Source of the DNA: Actinacidiphila cocklensis
GTDB lineage: Bacteria > Actinomycetota > Actinomycetes > Streptomycetales > Streptomycetaceae
Direction of reading: 5' to 3'
Assembly (NCBI RefSeq): GCF_907177275.1
Contig: NZ_CAJSLV010000048.1
Location: 207,476 to 271,475 of the forward strand
Length of the DNA: 64,000 nt
In this document: positions 9,987 to 20,303 of the stretch, piece by piece
How positions within the stretch are numbered: position 1 is the first letter of the stretch
Layout of the letters: every line of letters begins with the position of its first letter
Position numbers and translations under genes: made by a program
Notes under the pieces: generated by a model
What the model was told of the DNA's origin: nothing
The model's input: only the letters and a program-made list of their open reading frames with translations
Database searches by the model: none

Positions 9987-12229
9987 GACCAGTACCGCCT
10001 GCCCAGCAGCAGCTTCTCCGGGCGGCCGGGCGCGAGTGCGGCGAGCACCTGGGCGGTGCCGTCGGCGGTGTGCGGTCCGGTGGGGGTGGGCACGACCAGG
10101 TCGTCGGCGGACGGGACCGTGTAGGACGCCGCGGTGGCGACACCGTCGGCGGAGATCTTCGGCAGCCCGGTGACCGGCTTCGGCATGATCCCCTTCTTGG
10201 GGTCGATCGTCGCGGTGTCCTTCTTGATGCCGTACATCGCCTCGTAGATCCGCCGGACGGCCTCGCCGGAGGCGCCGGAGCCGGTGCCGCCCTGGGAGAT
10301 CGTCATGACGATCGTGTAGTCCTTGGTGTAGGTGTCGAACCAGGACGTGGTCTGCTTGCCGGAGACCTCCGCCGTACCGGTCTTGGCGTGCAGCGGGATC
10401 TTGTCCTGCGGCCAGCCGCCGAACTTCCAGTCGGCGGTGCCCTCGGTGACCACGCCGGCCAGCGCCTTGTCGATGTACTTCAGGGTGGTCTTGGTGTCGG
10501 GCAGCTTGCCGGTGACCTTCGGCTTGATCGGCGCGACGGTCTTGCCGTCGGCGCTGACCACGGCCTTGCCGATCGTCGGCTGGTACAGGGTGCCGCCGTT
10601 GGCCAGTGCCGCGTAGGCCCGGGCCATCTGCACCGGGGTGACGAGCGTGTCGCCCTGGCCGATGGAGTAGTTGATGGAGTCACCGGCGCGGATCACGTTG
10701 TGGTCGGCGCACTTCTCGATGGAGTTCTGGACATCGAAGCTCTTCTTCGGGTCGTTCTTGTGGGCCGCCGCGGTGCGGCACCAGTAGCCCTGCATCATGT
10801 CGTTGTAGTCCGAGGCCCACTTGCGGTCGGGCACCCGGCCGGTGACCTCGCCGGGCAGGTCGACACCGGTCTTGGCGCCCAGGCCGAACTGGTGGGCGGT
10901 CTTGAAGAACCAGTCCTTGGGGTGCTTGGCGTTCAGGCCGCCGTCCTTCAGCCACTCCTGGTAGGCGATGCCGTAGAAGACGGTGTCGCAGGAGACCTCC
11001 AGGGCGCGGCCCAGCGAGATGTCCCCGAAGCTCTCGTTCTCGAAGTTCTTGAATGTCGTGCCGCCGACGGTCATCGACGAGGTGCACGGGTAGTTGCCGT
11101 CCGCGGTGTAGCCGGCGTTGATGGCGGCGCTGGTGGAGACCACCTTGAAGGTCGAGCCCGGTGCGGACTGGCCCTGGATGGCCCGGTTCAGCAGCGGGTA
11201 ATCGGACTTCTTGTCGATCAGCTGGTTGTACGCCTTCGAGGAGATGCCGCCGACCCACTCGTTGGGGTCGTAGGTGGGCAGGCTCGCCATGGCGATGATC
11301 TGCCCGGTGCGGTTGTCCATCACGACGGCGGCGCCGGAGTCGGCCTTGTAGTTCTCGTGCGAGACGGTGTCGAACGTCTTGCGCGCGGCCACCATCGCGT
11401 CGTTGAGTTCCTTCTCGGTGACCGCCTGGACCCGGGCGTCGATGCTGGTGACCAGGTTGCTGCCGGGCCTGGCGGGGGTGTCGCCCGCCTTGCCGATGAC
11501 CCGGCCGAGGTTGTCGACCTCGTAGCGGGTGACGCCGGCGGTGCCGCGCATCTGCTTGTCGTAGACGCTCTCCAGGCCGGAGCGGCCGATCTGGTCGGAG
11601 CGCAGCAGCGGGGTGTCGGTCTTCTCCGAGGCGCTGACCTCGTCGTCGGTGACCGGGCCGAGGTAGCCGAGCACCTGGGCGGCGTTCGACTTGAAGGGGG
11701 CGGCGTAGCGGCGGACCGCGGTGGGCTCCGCGGTGACGCCGGGGAAGTCCTCGCGGCGCTCCATGATCTGCAGCGCCTGCTGGGTGGTGGCCGAGTCGGT
11801 GATCGGGATGGGCTGGTAGGGCGACCCGTTCCAGCACGGCTTGGGCGTCTCGGCGTCGCAGAGCCGGACCTTGTCGGTCACTTCCTCGGGCTTCATGCCC
11901 AGCACACCGGCCAGCCGGGTGAGGACGGCGGTGCCGTCGTCGGCCTGCTTGAGCAGGTCGGTGCGGCTGGCCGAGACGACCAGCTTGGTCTCGTTGTCGG
12001 CCAGCGGCACACCGCGGTCGTCGAGGATCTGCCCGCGGACCGCGGAGGTGACGACCTGCTGGATGTGGTTGTTCGCGGCCTTCTGGTCGTACTGCTGGCC
12101 GTTGCGGATCTGCAGGAACCACAGCCGCCCGCCGAGGGTCAGCAGCAGCGACACCACGAGGATCTGCAGGATGACCAGGCGGATGGTGATGCGGGTGTTC
12201 CGGCCGGTCTCGGGGATGTTGCCGCTCAT
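9983..12229 (-). CDS. mrdA: Penicillin-binding protein 2 (class B transpeptidase)
   Basis: A 748-residue class B PBP with one N-terminal membrane anchor (about residues 16-34, ITIRLVILQILVVSLLLTLG) and a pedestal domain. The transpeptidase domain has active-site motifs SxxK at Ser359-Lys362 (SAPGSTFK), a serine in EVSCDTVFYG, and KTG at Lys616-Gly618 (HAKTGTAEVSG). It cross-links peptidoglycan stem peptides outside the membrane and pairs with RodA, whose gene overlaps it by 4 bp; mreD overlaps its start by 4 bp. The SxN position reads SCD rather than the commoner SSN. The C-terminal tail after KTG is long and low-complexity, as in streptomycetes. Confidence 0.95.
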   Translation of the reverse strand: MSGNIPETGRNTRITIRLVILQILVVSLLLTLGGRLWFLQIRNGQQYDQKAANNHIQQVVTSAVRGQILDDRGVPLADNETKLVVSASRTDLLKQADDGTAVLTRLAGVLGMKPEEVTDKVRLCDAETPKPCWNGSPYQPIPITDSATTQQALQIMERREDFPGVTAEPTAVRRYAAPFKSNAAQVLGYLGPVTDDEVSASEKTDTPLLRSDQIGRSGLESVYDKQMRGTAGVTRYEVDNLGRVIGKAGDTPARPGSNLVTSIDARVQAVTEKELNDAMVAARKTFDTVSHENYKADSGAAVVMDNRTGQIIAMASLPTYDPNEWVGGISSKAYNQLIDKKSDYPLLNRAIQGQSAPGSTFKVVSTSAAINAGYTADGNYPCTSSMTVGGTTFKNFENESFGDISLGRALEVSCDTVFYGIAYQEWLKDGGLNAKHPKDWFFKTAHQFGLGAKTGVDLPGEVTGRVPDRKWASDYNDMMQGYWCRTAAAHKNDPKKSFDVQNSIEKCADHNVIRAGDSINYSIGQGDTLVTPVQMARAYAALANGGTLYQPTIGKAVVSADGKTVAPIKPKVTGKLPDTKTTLKYIDKALAGVVTEGTADWKFGGWPQDKIPLHAKTGTAEVSGKQTTSWFDTYTKDYTIVMTISQGGTGSGASGEAVRRIYEAMYGIKKDTATIDPKKGIMPKPVTGLPKISADGVATAASYTVPSADDLVVPTPTGPHTADGTAQVLAALAPGRPEKLLLGRRYWS

Positions 12230-12876
12230 CGCCGCGCTCCCCTGGCCATCGAGTTGATCCTGACCATCCTGCCGCCGCGGCCGAACAGCCCGGCGCGCTG
12301 CGGGGCGATACCGGTGCGCATCCGGCTGCGCCCCCCGCCGCCGTAGCCGCCCGCGGCGTCCTCGGAGAGCGGGTCGTGGTCGAAGCGCCGGGCCAACGCC
12401 ATGACCAGCGGCACCACGAAGGGCGCGAGCAGCAGGTCGTAGACCGTGGCGGTGAAGACCAGCTTGGCCAGGCCCACGTGGGCGCCTGCGGTGTCGCCGA
12501 CCAGGCTGCCGACGCCCGCGTAGAGCACGGTGGTGCCGATCGCGGCGCCGATGACGACGAGCATCGGCCCTGCCGCGGTACGCAGCCGGCCGCTGTCCGG
12601 CTTGAACAGGCCGGCCACGTAGCCGATGACGCAGAGCACCAGCGCGTAGCGGCCGACCGCGTGGTCGGCGGGTGGTGCCAGGTCGGCGAGCAGGCCGGCG
12701 AAGAAGCCGATCAGGCAGCCGGCGACGTGGCCGTAGCTGATGGCGAGACCCAGCACGGTCAGCAGCAGCAGGTCGGGCACCGCGCCCGGCAGGTGGAGCC
12801 GGGCCAGCACGCTGACCTGGGCGACCATGGCGAAGACCACCAGGACGGTGGGAAGCAGAATCCGGTTCAGGCGCAT
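12226..12876 (-). CDS. mreD: Rod shape-determining protein MreD
   Basis: A 216-residue protein with five to six hydrophobic segments, starting MRLNRILLPTVLVVFAMVAQ and including LLLLTVLGLAISYGHVAGCLIGFFAGLLADLAPP, the most conserved part of MreD. The final 45 residues are basic and cytoplasmic. MreD is the integral membrane subunit of the elongasome, linking MreC and the Rod machinery. The gene overlaps mrdA by 4 bp and starts 3 bp after the mreC stop, so these genes are almost certainly co-transcribed. Confidence 0.92.
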   Translation of the reverse strand: MRLNRILLPTVLVVFAMVAQVSVLARLHLPGAVPDLLLLTVLGLAISYGHVAGCLIGFFAGLLADLAPPADHAVGRYALVLCVIGYVAGLFKPDSGRLRTAAGPMLVVIGAAIGTTVLYAGVGSLVGDTAGAHVGLAKLVFTATVYDLLLAPFVVPLVMALARRFDHDPLSEDAAGGYGGGGRSRMRTGIAPQRAGLFGRGGRMVRINSMARGARR

Positions 12877-12879
12877 GGG

Positions 12880-13872
12880 TCAGCCCCTGCTGCTGGTGGG
12901 CGTGTTGGTGCCGGTCGCCGGGGGCATGGTGCCGCCGGTCGGGGTGCTGCCGGGCGACGCCGGGGCCGTCGGCGAGGCAGGGGCCTTCGGCTTGGGCTTG
13001 GGCGACGGGGTCGGCTTCGGGGGCAGCACGCTGTCCCGCGGGTCGGTGCGCGGTCCGACGACGACGACACCGACGACGTCCAGCCGGGTGAAGCCGACGA
13101 AGGGCTGCACCAGCAGCGTCTTGGTCAGGTTGCCGCCCGACGGGTCGACACCGACGATCTTGCCGACCGGCACTCCCGGCACGAAGGGCTTGCCCGCTTC
13201 GGAGCCGAAGGTGACCAGCCGGTCGCCCTTGTGTGCGGCGGCCTTGCCGTTGAGCAGCTGGACCCGCATCGGGCGGTCGCCCTGGCCGGTGGCGAAGCCG
13301 AGCTCCATGGAGTTCTCCAGCCGGGTGCCGACCGTGAAGTCCGGGTCGTTGGCGAGCAGCACGGTCGCCGTGGAAGGGCCGACGGTGGTGACCCGACCGA
13401 CCAGGCCGTCGCCGTTTATGACGGTCATGTCGCGGGTGATGCCGTCGTGGCTGCCGGCGTCGATGGTGACCGTCCAGGAGAAGCCCTGGGCCGCTCCTAT
13501 GGCGATGACCTGCGCGCCCTTGATGGCGTACTGCCCTGCACCCGCGGTCTTGAGCAGCTTGTCGAGTTCCTGCGCCCGGTTGCGGGTGATGTCCTTGCTG
13601 CCGAGCTGCTGCTTGAGCGCGGCGTTCTCGCGTTCCAGCCGGCTGATGGTGCTGCTGCGGCCGCCCGAGTCGCGCACCGCGTCCACCGCGTTGCCCACCG
13701 GGTCGACGACACCGGACACGGCGTTCTCGACCGGCCCGAACACGGATTGTGCGGCCTGCCGCGGCCGGTCGAGCGGTGAGTTCTCACCGCCCCTGATGTC
13801 CATGGTGATCAGCGCGAACGCGACCACCACCAGCAGCACCAGCAGCAGCCGGCTCTCCTTTGTGTCCCTCAC
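12880..13872 (-). CDS. mreC: Rod shape-determining protein MreC
   Basis: A 330-residue bitopic protein: a short cytoplasmic start, a membrane span at about 8-25 (LLLVLLVVVAFALITMDI), and a coiled-coil at about 75-110 (ISRLERENAALKQQLGSK). The two beta-barrel MreC core follows, with GDGLVGRVTTVGPSTATVLL and the late FVPGVPVGKI. The last 60 residues are a Pro/Ser/Thr-rich extracellular tail (PTPSPKPKPKAPASPT), usual in streptomycetes. It scaffolds PBP2/RodA on the outer face of the membrane. It lies 126 bp downstream of mreB and 3 bp upstream of mreD. Confidence 0.94.
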   Translation of the reverse strand: MRDTKESRLLLVLLVVVAFALITMDIRGGENSPLDRPRQAAQSVFGPVENAVSGVVDPVGNAVDAVRDSGGRSSTISRLERENAALKQQLGSKDITRNRAQELDKLLKTAGAGQYAIKGAQVIAIGAAQGFSWTVTIDAGSHDGITRDMTVINGDGLVGRVTTVGPSTATVLLANDPDFTVGTRLENSMELGFATGQGDRPMRVQLLNGKAAAHKGDRLVTFGSEAGKPFVPGVPVGKIVGVDPSGGNLTKTLLVQPFVGFTRLDVVGVVVVGPRTDPRDSVLPPKPTPSPKPKPKAPASPTAPASPGSTPTGGTMPPATGTNTPTSSRG

Positions 13873-13998
13873 GGGCGCCAGTCCGTGCCTTCCTCATCGG
13901 ACCCGCCGCCGGTGGGGCCGCGGCCGGTCGGAGCTACTGTGCTGTGGTTCGCATGACGCGGGTGATCCGGCTCGCCGAGGTCGTCTGCGGGCCGCGCG

Positions 13999-15033
13999 TC
14001 ATCTGCGGGGAGCGGCGTCGAGGACCCGCTGCAGTGCCTCGAACTCCTCGACGCACTTGCCCGCGCCGAGTGCCACGCAGTCCAGCGGGGTCTCGGCGAT
14101 GTGGATGGGCATGCCCGTCTCGTGCCGCAGCCGCTCGTCCAGGCCGCGGAGCAGTGCGCCGCCGCCGGCCAGCACGATGCCGCGGTCCATGATGTCGCCC
14201 GACAGTTCCGGCGGGCACTTGTCCAGCGTGGTCTTGACCGCGTCCACGATCGCGTTGACGGGTTCCTCGATGGCCTTGCGCACTTCGGCCGCCGAGATGA
14301 CCACCGTCTTGGGCAGCCCGCTGACCAGGTCGCGGCCGCGGATCTCGGTGTGCTCCTCGTCGTCCTTGGTCGCGAAGGCCGACCCGACGGTGAGCTTGAT
14401 CTGCTCGGAGGTGCGCTCGCCGAGCAGCAGGCTGTACTCCTTCTTGATGTGCTGGATGATCGCGTTGTCCAGCTCGTCGCCGGCCACCCGGATGGACTGG
14501 GCGGTGACGATGCCGCCGAGGCTGATGACCGCGACCTCGGTGGTGCCGCCGCCGATGTCCACCACCATGTTGCCGGTGGCCTCGTGCACGGGGAGCCCGG
14601 CGCCGATCGCGGCGGCCATCGGCTCCTCGATGATGTGCACGGTCCGCGCACCCGCCTGGTTGGCCGCGTCGATCACGGCCCGGCGCTCGACGCCGGTGAT
14701 GCCGGAGGGCACGCAGATGACCATCCGCGGGCGGGCGAGGTAGCGGCGCCTGTGCACCTTGAGGATGAAGTACCGCAGCATGCGCTCGGTGATCTCGAAG
14801 TCGGCGATGACGCCGTCCTTGAGCGGCCGGACCGCGACGATGTTGCCCGGTGTGCGGCCGATCATCTTCTTGGCCTCTGCACCGACCGCCAGGATGCCGC
14901 CGGTGTTGGTGTTCACTGCCACGACGGAGGGCTCGTTCAGAACGATCCCGCGACCCCTGACGTACACCAGCGTGTTGGCGGTCCCGAGGTCGACAGCCAT
15001 GTCACGGCCGATGAACGACATGTTGTTCGCCAT
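13999..15033 (-). CDS. mreB: Rod shape-determining protein MreB (actin homologue)
   Basis: The actin-fold protein begins [20 protein letters not shown], with the phosphate-1 loop [11 protein letters not shown], phosphate-2 loop [15 protein letters not shown], and adenosine motif [17 protein letters not shown]. It forms membrane-attached ATP-dependent filaments that organise the Rod complex. The open frame extends to an ATG at 15126, adding [20 protein letters not shown] and more. I favour 15033 because recalled Streptomyces MreB proteins begin [17 protein letters not shown]. No candidate has a clear ribosome binding site, so the start is uncertain within 15021-15126. It is the first gene of the mreBCD-mrdA-rodA cluster. 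Confidence 0.95.
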   Translation of the reverse strand: MANNMSFIGRDMAVDLGTANTLVYVRGRGIVLNEPSVVAVNTNTGGILAVGAEAKKMIGRTPGNIVAVRPLKDGVIADFEITERMLRYFILKVHRRRYLARPRMVICVPSGITGVERRAVIDAANQAGARTVHIIEEPMAAAIGAGLPVHEATGNMVVDIGGGTTEVAVISLGGIVTAQSIRVAGDELDNAIIQHIKKEYSLLLGERTSEQIKLTVGSAFATKDDEEHTEIRGRDLVSGLPKTVVISAAEVRKAIEEPVNAIVDAVKTTLDKCPPELSGDIMDRGIVLAGGGALLRGLDERLRHETGMPIHIAETPLDCVALGAGKCVEEFEALQRVLDAAPRR

Positions 15034-15218
15034 GAGGATACGTCTGGCCTTCCCGAGCTTGAGCGGAGATTCCATCGTAGTCGCGACCGGTACGGCGCGG
15101 AGTCGGGGTTCCGACGTCATTGTCATCAGAACACACAGCGGACCTCGGTAATGGTGACGCCGTGTCGGGATGTTTGGTTCCCGATCGACCGTGACATATG
15201 CCCTGTCCGGCGGGGGTG

Positions 15219-15632
15219 TTAGGCCAGACCGGGGAAGAACAGCTTGATCTCGCGATCCGCGGACTCCTCCGAGTCCGAGGCGTGGACCAGGTTCTCGCGC
15301 ACGATCGTGCCGAAGTCCCCCCGGATGGAGCCCGGCGCTGCGGCAATCGGGTCAGTCGGGCCGGCAAGCGCGCGCAGGCCCTCGATGACGCGTTCGCCCT
15401 CGACCACCAGCGCCACCGAGGGACCGGACTCCATGAACGCCACCAGCGGCTCGTAGAACGGGCGTCCGACGTGCTCGGCGTAGTGCTGTTCGAGGATGCC
15501 GCGGTCCAGGGTGCGCAGTTCCAGGGCGCCGATCGTCCAGCCCGCCTTGCGCTCGATCCGGCCGAGGATCTCGCCCACCAGGCCACGGCGTACGGCGTCG
15601 GGCTTGAGAAGGACGAGGGTGCGCTGAGACAC
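15219..15632 (-). CDS. ndk: Nucleoside diphosphate kinase
   Basis: A 137-residue protein beginning [20 protein letters not shown], the N-terminal NDK signature. The phospho-accepting histidine is His117 in the motif NLVHASDS. It transfers the terminal phosphate between nucleoside triphosphates and diphosphates through that phosphohistidine. Length matches bacterial NDKs. It lies between mreB and the DUF4233 gene on the same strand. Confidence 0.97.
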   Translation of the reverse strand: MSQRTLVLLKPDAVRRGLVGEILGRIERKAGWTIGALELRTLDRGILEQHYAEHVGRPFYEPLVAFMESGPSVALVVEGERVIEGLRALAGPTDPIAAAPGSIRGDFGTIVRENLVHASDSEESADREIKLFFPGLA

Positions 15633-15698
15633 GGGGCGGCTCCTGCTGAATACGGAAAGATGTGTGACGGCTGGTACGACGACCCTACTAGGCGGCCG

Positions 15699-16034
15699 TC
15701 AGGCCGCTTGCGCCGCGTTCCGCGCCTTGGCCTCGTCGACCTTGCGGCCGAAGTGGATCGACGCCCACCACAGCCCGCCGAAGACCAGCCCGAGGAAGAA
15801 CATCGTACCGACCACGAAGCCACTGGCGAACAGGCCTACCTGCAGCGCCCAGCCGACCACCAGCGCACCGGGCCGTTTCAGCAGTCCGCACAGCACGACG
15901 CACAGCCCCATGGCGATTCCCGACACCGTCCACACGGTGCCCATCGACAGGTCGGGATTCTTCATCGCGACCAGTCCGGCGAAGCCGATGACGAAGAACT
16001 CGCCGATCAGCGTGCTCGAACAGAGCGTCCGCAT
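15699..16034 (-). CDS. DUF4233 small membrane protein
   Basis: A 111-residue protein with three to four hydrophobic segments (EFFVIGFAGLVAMKNPDLS, VWTVSGIAMGLCVVLCGLL, ALVVGWALQVGLFASGFVVG, TMFFLGLVFGGLWWASIHFG) ending in a charged tail. This is the actinobacterial DUF4233 family, regularly found between folC and ndk, as here. It begins 12 bp after the folC stop, so co-transcription with folC is likely. Function unknown. Confidence 0.88.
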   Translation of the reverse strand: MRTLCSSTLIGEFFVIGFAGLVAMKNPDLSMGTVWTVSGIAMGLCVVLCGLLKRPGALVVGWALQVGLFASGFVVGTMFFLGLVFGGLWWASIHFGRKVDEAKARNAAQAA

Positions 16035-16046
16035 GGACCCAGCCCC

Positions 16047-17573
16047 TTACTTGCGGCCCAGCAGCAGCCGGGCCTCTCCCACGGTGATGACGGAACCGGT
16101 GACCAGTACACCGGCGCCCGCGTATGCGCCCTCGTCCTCGGCCAGCGTGATCGCCGCCTCCAGAGCGTCGTCCAGCCGCGGCTCGACCTGCACCCGGTCC
16201 TCGCCGAAGACCTCGACGGCCAGCGCCGCCAGCTCGTCCACGTCCATCGCGCGGTGGGTGGAGTTGCGGGTCACCACGATCTCGGTGAGCACCGGCTCGA
16301 AGGCCTCCAGCAGCCCGCGTACGTCCTTGTCCCCGCTCGGGGAGACCACGCCGACCAGGTGGGTGAAGTCGAAGACCTCGCTGATCGCCGCCGCCGTGGC
16401 CTGCGCGCCCGCCGGGTTGTGCGCCGCGTCCAGCACCACGGTGGGGCTGCGGCGGACCACTTCGAGGCGGCCGGGCGAGGTGACCGCGGCGAACGCGCCG
16501 CGCACGGTCTCCACGTCCAGGGTGCGCTGGTGCAGCCGGCCGATACCGAAGAAGGCCTCGACCGCGGCGAGTGCGACCGAGGCGTTCTGCGCCTGGTGCT
16601 CGCCGTGCAGCGGCAGGAAGATCTGGTCGTACTCGCCGCCGAGGCCGCGCAGCGTCAGCAGCTGCCCGCCGACCGCGACCTCGCGGTGGGCGACGCCGAA
16701 CTCCATGCCCTCGCGGGCCACCGTCGCGTCGACCTCGACGGCCCGCTTCAGCAGCACCTGGGCGGCGTCCGCGGGCTGCCTGCCGAGCACGGCGGTGGCG
16801 TCCTTCTTGACGATGCCGGCCTTCTCGACCGCGATCTCGCCGGGGGTGCCGCCGAGCCGGTCGGTGTGGTCGAGCGCGATCGGGGTGACGACGGCGACCT
16901 GCCCGTCGACCACGTTGGTCGCGTCCCAGCTGCCGCCCATGCCGACCTCGACCACGGCCACGTCGACGGGTGCGTCGGCGAAGGCTGCGTAGGCCATCGC
17001 GGTGAGCACCTCGAAGAACGACAGGCGGTACGGCTGGGCCGCGTCCACCATCCCGACGTAGGGCTGCAGATCGCGGTAGGTCTCGATGAAGCGCTCGGCG
17101 CTGATCGGGGCGCCGTCCAGGCTGATCCGCTCGGTGACGGACTGGACGTGGGGGCTGGTGTACCGGCCGGTGCGCAGTTCGAAGGCGAGCAGCAGCCGCT
17201 CGATCATCCGGGCGGTGCTGGTCTTGCCATTGGTGCCGGTGATGTGGATGGCCGGGTAGGCGCGCTGCGGCTCGCCCAGCACGTCCATGATCGCGGCCAT
17301 CCGGTCCAGCGACGGGTCGAGCTTCGTCTCCGGCCACCGCCCGAGCAGCTCCTCCTCGACCTCCCGCAGCTCGCGGTCGACCGCGGGGTCGGACGGGCGG
17401 GACGGTACGTCGTCGACGGCGGCCGGGCTGATGCCGGCGCGCAGCGTGCGGCTGCCGGCCTCGATGACGGCCATGTCGGCCTCGCGCGGGCCGGCGCCGG
17501 GGTCGAGGTCGTCGTCGGCTTCTTCGAAGTGCGGATCGTCCGCGGTGTCGCCGTTCGGGGGGAGGTCGGTCAC
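16047..17573 (-). CDS. folC: Folylpolyglutamate / dihydrofolate synthase
   Basis: A 508-residue Mur-ligase-fold enzyme. The ATP-binding P-loop is HITGTNGKTSTARMIERLLL (about residues 114-133), followed by SPHVQSVTERI, the folate-site loop, then VEVGMGGSWDATNV and IALDHTDRLGGTPGEIAVEKAGI. The C-terminal domain has VLDAAHNPAGAQA and VTGSVITVGEAR. It adds glutamate to folates, and in many bacteria also makes dihydrofolate from dihydropteroate. The N-terminal 80 residues are an acidic, disordered extension, as in other streptomycetes. It lies 75 bp downstream of valS and 12 bp upstream of the DUF4233 gene. Confidence 0.95.
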   Translation of the reverse strand: MTDLPPNGDTADDPHFEEADDDLDPGAGPREADMAVIEAGSRTLRAGISPAAVDDVPSRPSDPAVDRELREVEEELLGRWPETKLDPSLDRMAAIMDVLGEPQRAYPAIHITGTNGKTSTARMIERLLLAFELRTGRYTSPHVQSVTERISLDGAPISAERFIETYRDLQPYVGMVDAAQPYRLSFFEVLTAMAYAAFADAPVDVAVVEVGMGGSWDATNVVDGQVAVVTPIALDHTDRLGGTPGEIAVEKAGIVKKDATAVLGRQPADAAQVLLKRAVEVDATVAREGMEFGVAHREVAVGGQLLTLRGLGGEYDQIFLPLHGEHQAQNASVALAAVEAFFGIGRLHQRTLDVETVRGAFAAVTSPGRLEVVRRSPTVVLDAAHNPAGAQATAAAISEVFDFTHLVGVVSPSGDKDVRGLLEAFEPVLTEIVVTRNSTHRAMDVDELAALAVEVFGEDRVQVEPRLDDALEAAITLAEDEGAYAGAGVLVTGSVITVGEARLLLGRK

Positions 17574-17648
17574 GATGTCCAGTCTACGGAAGGCGGCCCC
17601 GGCCTCACGGCCAGGGCCACCACGCTCACCTGTGCGCCTGTGTACGCC

Positions 17649-20303
17649 TCAGCCCTGCTCGGGCAGGGCGCCCAGCTGGGCGGTGATCCGTTCGATGTCC
17701 GCCTCGGCCGCCGCCAGCCGTGCCCTGATGCCGGCCACGACCTTCTCCGGCGCCTTCGCCAGGAATGCGTCGTTGCCGAGCTTGCGGCCCGCGTCGGACT
17801 TCTCCTTCTCGGCCAGGCCCAGGTCCTTGGTGAGCCGCCTGCGCTCGGCGGCCACGTCGATGGCGCCGGACAGGTCCAGCTCGACGGTGGCGCCGGCCAC
17901 CGGCAGCGACGCGGTGGCGTGGAAGCCGTCGCCGGCCGGCTGCAGCCGCAGCAGCTGCCGGATGGCGTCCTCGTGCGCGGCCAGCAGGGTGCCGGCCAGG
18001 CCGAGCCTGGCCGGGACCTTCTGGCCGGGCTGCAGGCCCTGGTCGGCACGGAAGCGGCGGACCTCGGTGACGACCCGCTGGACCTCGGCGATCTCCGCCT
18101 CGGCCGCCGGGTCGCGGAAGCCGCCGTCCTTCGGCCAGTCCGCGATCACCAGCGACTCGCCGCCGGTGAGCGTCGTCCACAGCGTCTCGGTGACGAAGGG
18201 GACGACCGGGTGCAGCAGCCGCAGCAGGGTGTCCAGGACCTCGCCGAGGACCCGCTGCGAGACCCGCGCGCCCTCGCCGCCCTTGAGGAAGGTGGTCTTG
18301 GACAGCTCGACGTACCAGTCGAAGACCTCGTCCCACGCGAAGTGGAAGAGGCTGTCGGACAGCTTCGCGAACTGGTAGTCGTCGTAGAGGGCGTCGACCT
18401 CGGCGACGGTCCTGCCGAGCCGCGACAGGATCCACCGGTCGACCGCGGACAGCTGCTCCGCCGGCGGCAGTTCGCCCTCGACGGTGGCGCCGTTCATCAG
18501 CGCGAAGCGGGTGGCGTTCCAGATCTTGTTGGCGAAGTTGCGGGACGCCTGGACCCAGTCCTCGCCGATCGGCACGTCGATGCCCGGGTTGGCGCCGCGG
18601 GCCAGCGTGAAGCGGACCGCGTCGGAGCCGTAGGTGTCCATCCAGTCCAGCGGATTGACCGCGTTGCCGAAGGACTTGGACATCTTCTTGCCGAACTGGT
18701 CGCGGACCATGCCGTGCAGGGCGATGGTGTGGAAGGGCGGGGTGCCGTCCATCGCGTACAGGCCGAACATCATCATCCGGGCGACCCAGAAGAAGAGGAT
18801 GTCGTAGCCGGTGACCAGGACCGCGTTCGGGTAGAACTTCTCCAGCGCCGGGGTCTGCTCGGGCCAGCCCATGGTGGAGAAGGGCCAAAGGCCCGAGGAG
18901 AACCAGGTGTCCAGGACGTCGGAGTCCTGCGTCCAGCCCTCGCTGGGGGTCCCCCCGCCGGAGGTAGGGGGCGCCTCGTCGTCGGGTCCGACGCAGACCG
19001 TCTCGCCGTTCGGGCCGTACCAGACCGGGATGCGGTGGCCCCACCACAACTGCCGCGAGATGCACCAGTCGTGCAGGTTGTCGACCCAGTCGAAGTAGCG
19101 CTTCTCCATCTCCTGCGGGTGGATGGCGACCCGGCCGTCGCGGACCGCGTCGCCCGCGGCCTTGGCCAGCGGGCCGACCTTGACCCACCACTGCATGGAC
19201 AGCCGCGGCTCGATGGTCGTCTTGCAGCGCGAGCAGTGGCCGACCGAGTGGCGGTACGGGCGCTTCTCGGCGACGATCCGGCCGTCGGCGCGCAGCGCCG
19301 CGACGATCGCGGAGCGCGCTTCGAGCCGGTCGAGGCCCTGGAAGGGGCCGGAGACGGTGATGACGGCGTGCTCGTCCATGACCGTGATCGCCGGCAGATC
19401 GTGGCGGCGGCCGATCTCGAAGTCGTTCGGATCGTGCGCGGGCGTCACCTTGACCGCGCCGGTGCCGAACTCGGGGTCGACGTGGGTGTCGGCGACGACC
19501 GGGATCGAGCGGTCGGTCAGCGGCAGCCTGACGGTCCTGCCGACCAGGTGCCGGTAGCGCGGGTCGTCGGGGTGGACGGCGACCGCGGTGTCGCCGAGCA
19601 TCGTCTCGGCCCGGGTGGTGGCCACGACGATGCTGTCGTCACCGTCGCCGTAGCGCATTGAGACCAGCTCGCCGTCCTCCTCCTCGTACTCGACCTCGAT
19701 GTCGGAGATGGCGGTCAGGCAGCGCGGGCACCAGTTGATGATCCGCTCGGCGCGGTAGATCAGCTCGTCGTCGTAGAGCCGCTTGAAGATGGTCTGGACG
19801 GACTTCGACAGGCCCTCGTCCATCGTGAAGCGTTCGCGGGACCAGTCGACGCCGTCGCCGAGGCGGCGCATCTGGCCCGAGATCTGGCCGCCGGACTCGG
19901 CCTTCCACTGCCAGACGCGCTCGACGAACGCCTCGCGGCCGAGGTCGTGCCGGGACTTGCCCTCCTTGCCCAGTTCGCGCTCGACGACGTTCTGCGTGGC
20001 GATGCCGGCGTGGTCCATGCCGGGCTGCCACAGCGTCTCGTAGCCCTGCATGCGCTTGCGCCGGGTCAGCGCGTCGATCAGCGTGTGCTCGAAGGCGTGG
20101 CCCAGGTGCAGGCTGCCGGTGACGTTCGGCGGCGGGATGACGACGGCGAACGGCGGCTTGTCGCTCTTGGCGTGGGCCTCGAAGTAGCCGCGCTCTACCC
20201 AGCGCTCGTACAGCGGCCCCTCTACGTCGGCCGGCGCGTAGGTCGTCGGCAGTTCGGGGGCGCTGGTCGGCCCGTCGTGGGGGCGCTGAGTGTTGTCGGT
20301 CAC
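17649..20303 (-). CDS. valS: Valyl-tRNA synthetase
   Basis: An 884-residue class I synthetase. The HIGH-type motif is [20 protein letters not shown] near residues 56-75, and KMSKS is [10 protein letters not shown] near 585. The editing domain lies between, with [18 protein letters not shown]. The DALR-type anticodon domain and a C-terminal coiled-coil arm ([19 protein letters not shown]) follow. An oddity is the segment [17 protein letters not shown], where recalled homologues read PPTGEGWTQD. The extra residues are encoded by a G/C palindromic stretch at about 18942-18973 that looks like an intergenic mini-repeat inserted in frame. The function should be intact because the insertion is in a surface loop before DVLDTWF (inference). 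Confidence 0.96.
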   Translation of the reverse strand: MTDNTQRPHDGPTSAPELPTTYAPADVEGPLYERWVERGYFEAHAKSDKPPFAVVIPPPNVTGSLHLGHAFEHTLIDALTRRKRMQGYETLWQPGMDHAGIATQNVVERELGKEGKSRHDLGREAFVERVWQWKAESGGQISGQMRRLGDGVDWSRERFTMDEGLSKSVQTIFKRLYDDELIYRAERIINWCPRCLTAISDIEVEYEEEDGELVSMRYGDGDDSIVVATTRAETMLGDTAVAVHPDDPRYRHLVGRTVRLPLTDRSIPVVADTHVDPEFGTGAVKVTPAHDPNDFEIGRRHDLPAITVMDEHAVITVSGPFQGLDRLEARSAIVAALRADGRIVAEKRPYRHSVGHCSRCKTTIEPRLSMQWWVKVGPLAKAAGDAVRDGRVAIHPQEMEKRYFDWVDNLHDWCISRQLWWGHRIPVWYGPNGETVCVGPDDEAPPTSGGGTPSEGWTQDSDVLDTWFSSGLWPFSTMGWPEQTPALEKFYPNAVLVTGYDILFFWVARMMMFGLYAMDGTPPFHTIALHGMVRDQFGKKMSKSFGNAVNPLDWMDTYGSDAVRFTLARGANPGIDVPIGEDWVQASRNFANKIWNATRFALMNGATVEGELPPAEQLSAVDRWILSRLGRTVAEVDALYDDYQFAKLSDSLFHFAWDEVFDWYVELSKTTFLKGGEGARVSQRVLGEVLDTLLRLLHPVVPFVTETLWTTLTGGESLVIADWPKDGGFRDPAAEAEIAEVQRVVTEVRRFRADQGLQPGQKVPARLGLAGTLLAAHEDAIRQLLRLQPAGDGFHATASLPVAGATVELDLSGAIDVAAERRRLTKDLGLAEKEKSDAGRKLGNDAFLAKAPEKVVAGIRARLAAAEADIERITAQLGALPEQG
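18942..18973 (-). repeat. Short palindromic repeat inserted inside valS
   Basis: On the minus strand a CCCCCT run, TACCTCC, then GGCGGGGGGACCCCC form overlapping inverted G/C runs encoding [10 protein letters not shown]. Similar palindromic motifs occur in intergenic DNA in this window (CTGGGGGTACCCCCAG at 45434-45449). It adds about seven to eight residues to ValRS without breaking the frame. Mobility is inferred from the resemblance and from the apparent absence in recalled homologues. Confidence 0.5.

Noticed and set aside
10070-14743. Long plus-strand frames across mrdA, mreD, mreC and mreB
   Set aside because: Shadows opposite conserved cell-wall genes; no recognisable protein features.
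15198-19661. Very long plus-strand open frame (1487 codons) over ndk, folC and valS
   Set aside because: It is the antisense shadow of three well-supported minus-strand genes; composition is arbitrary and Arg/Gly/His-rich with no motifs.
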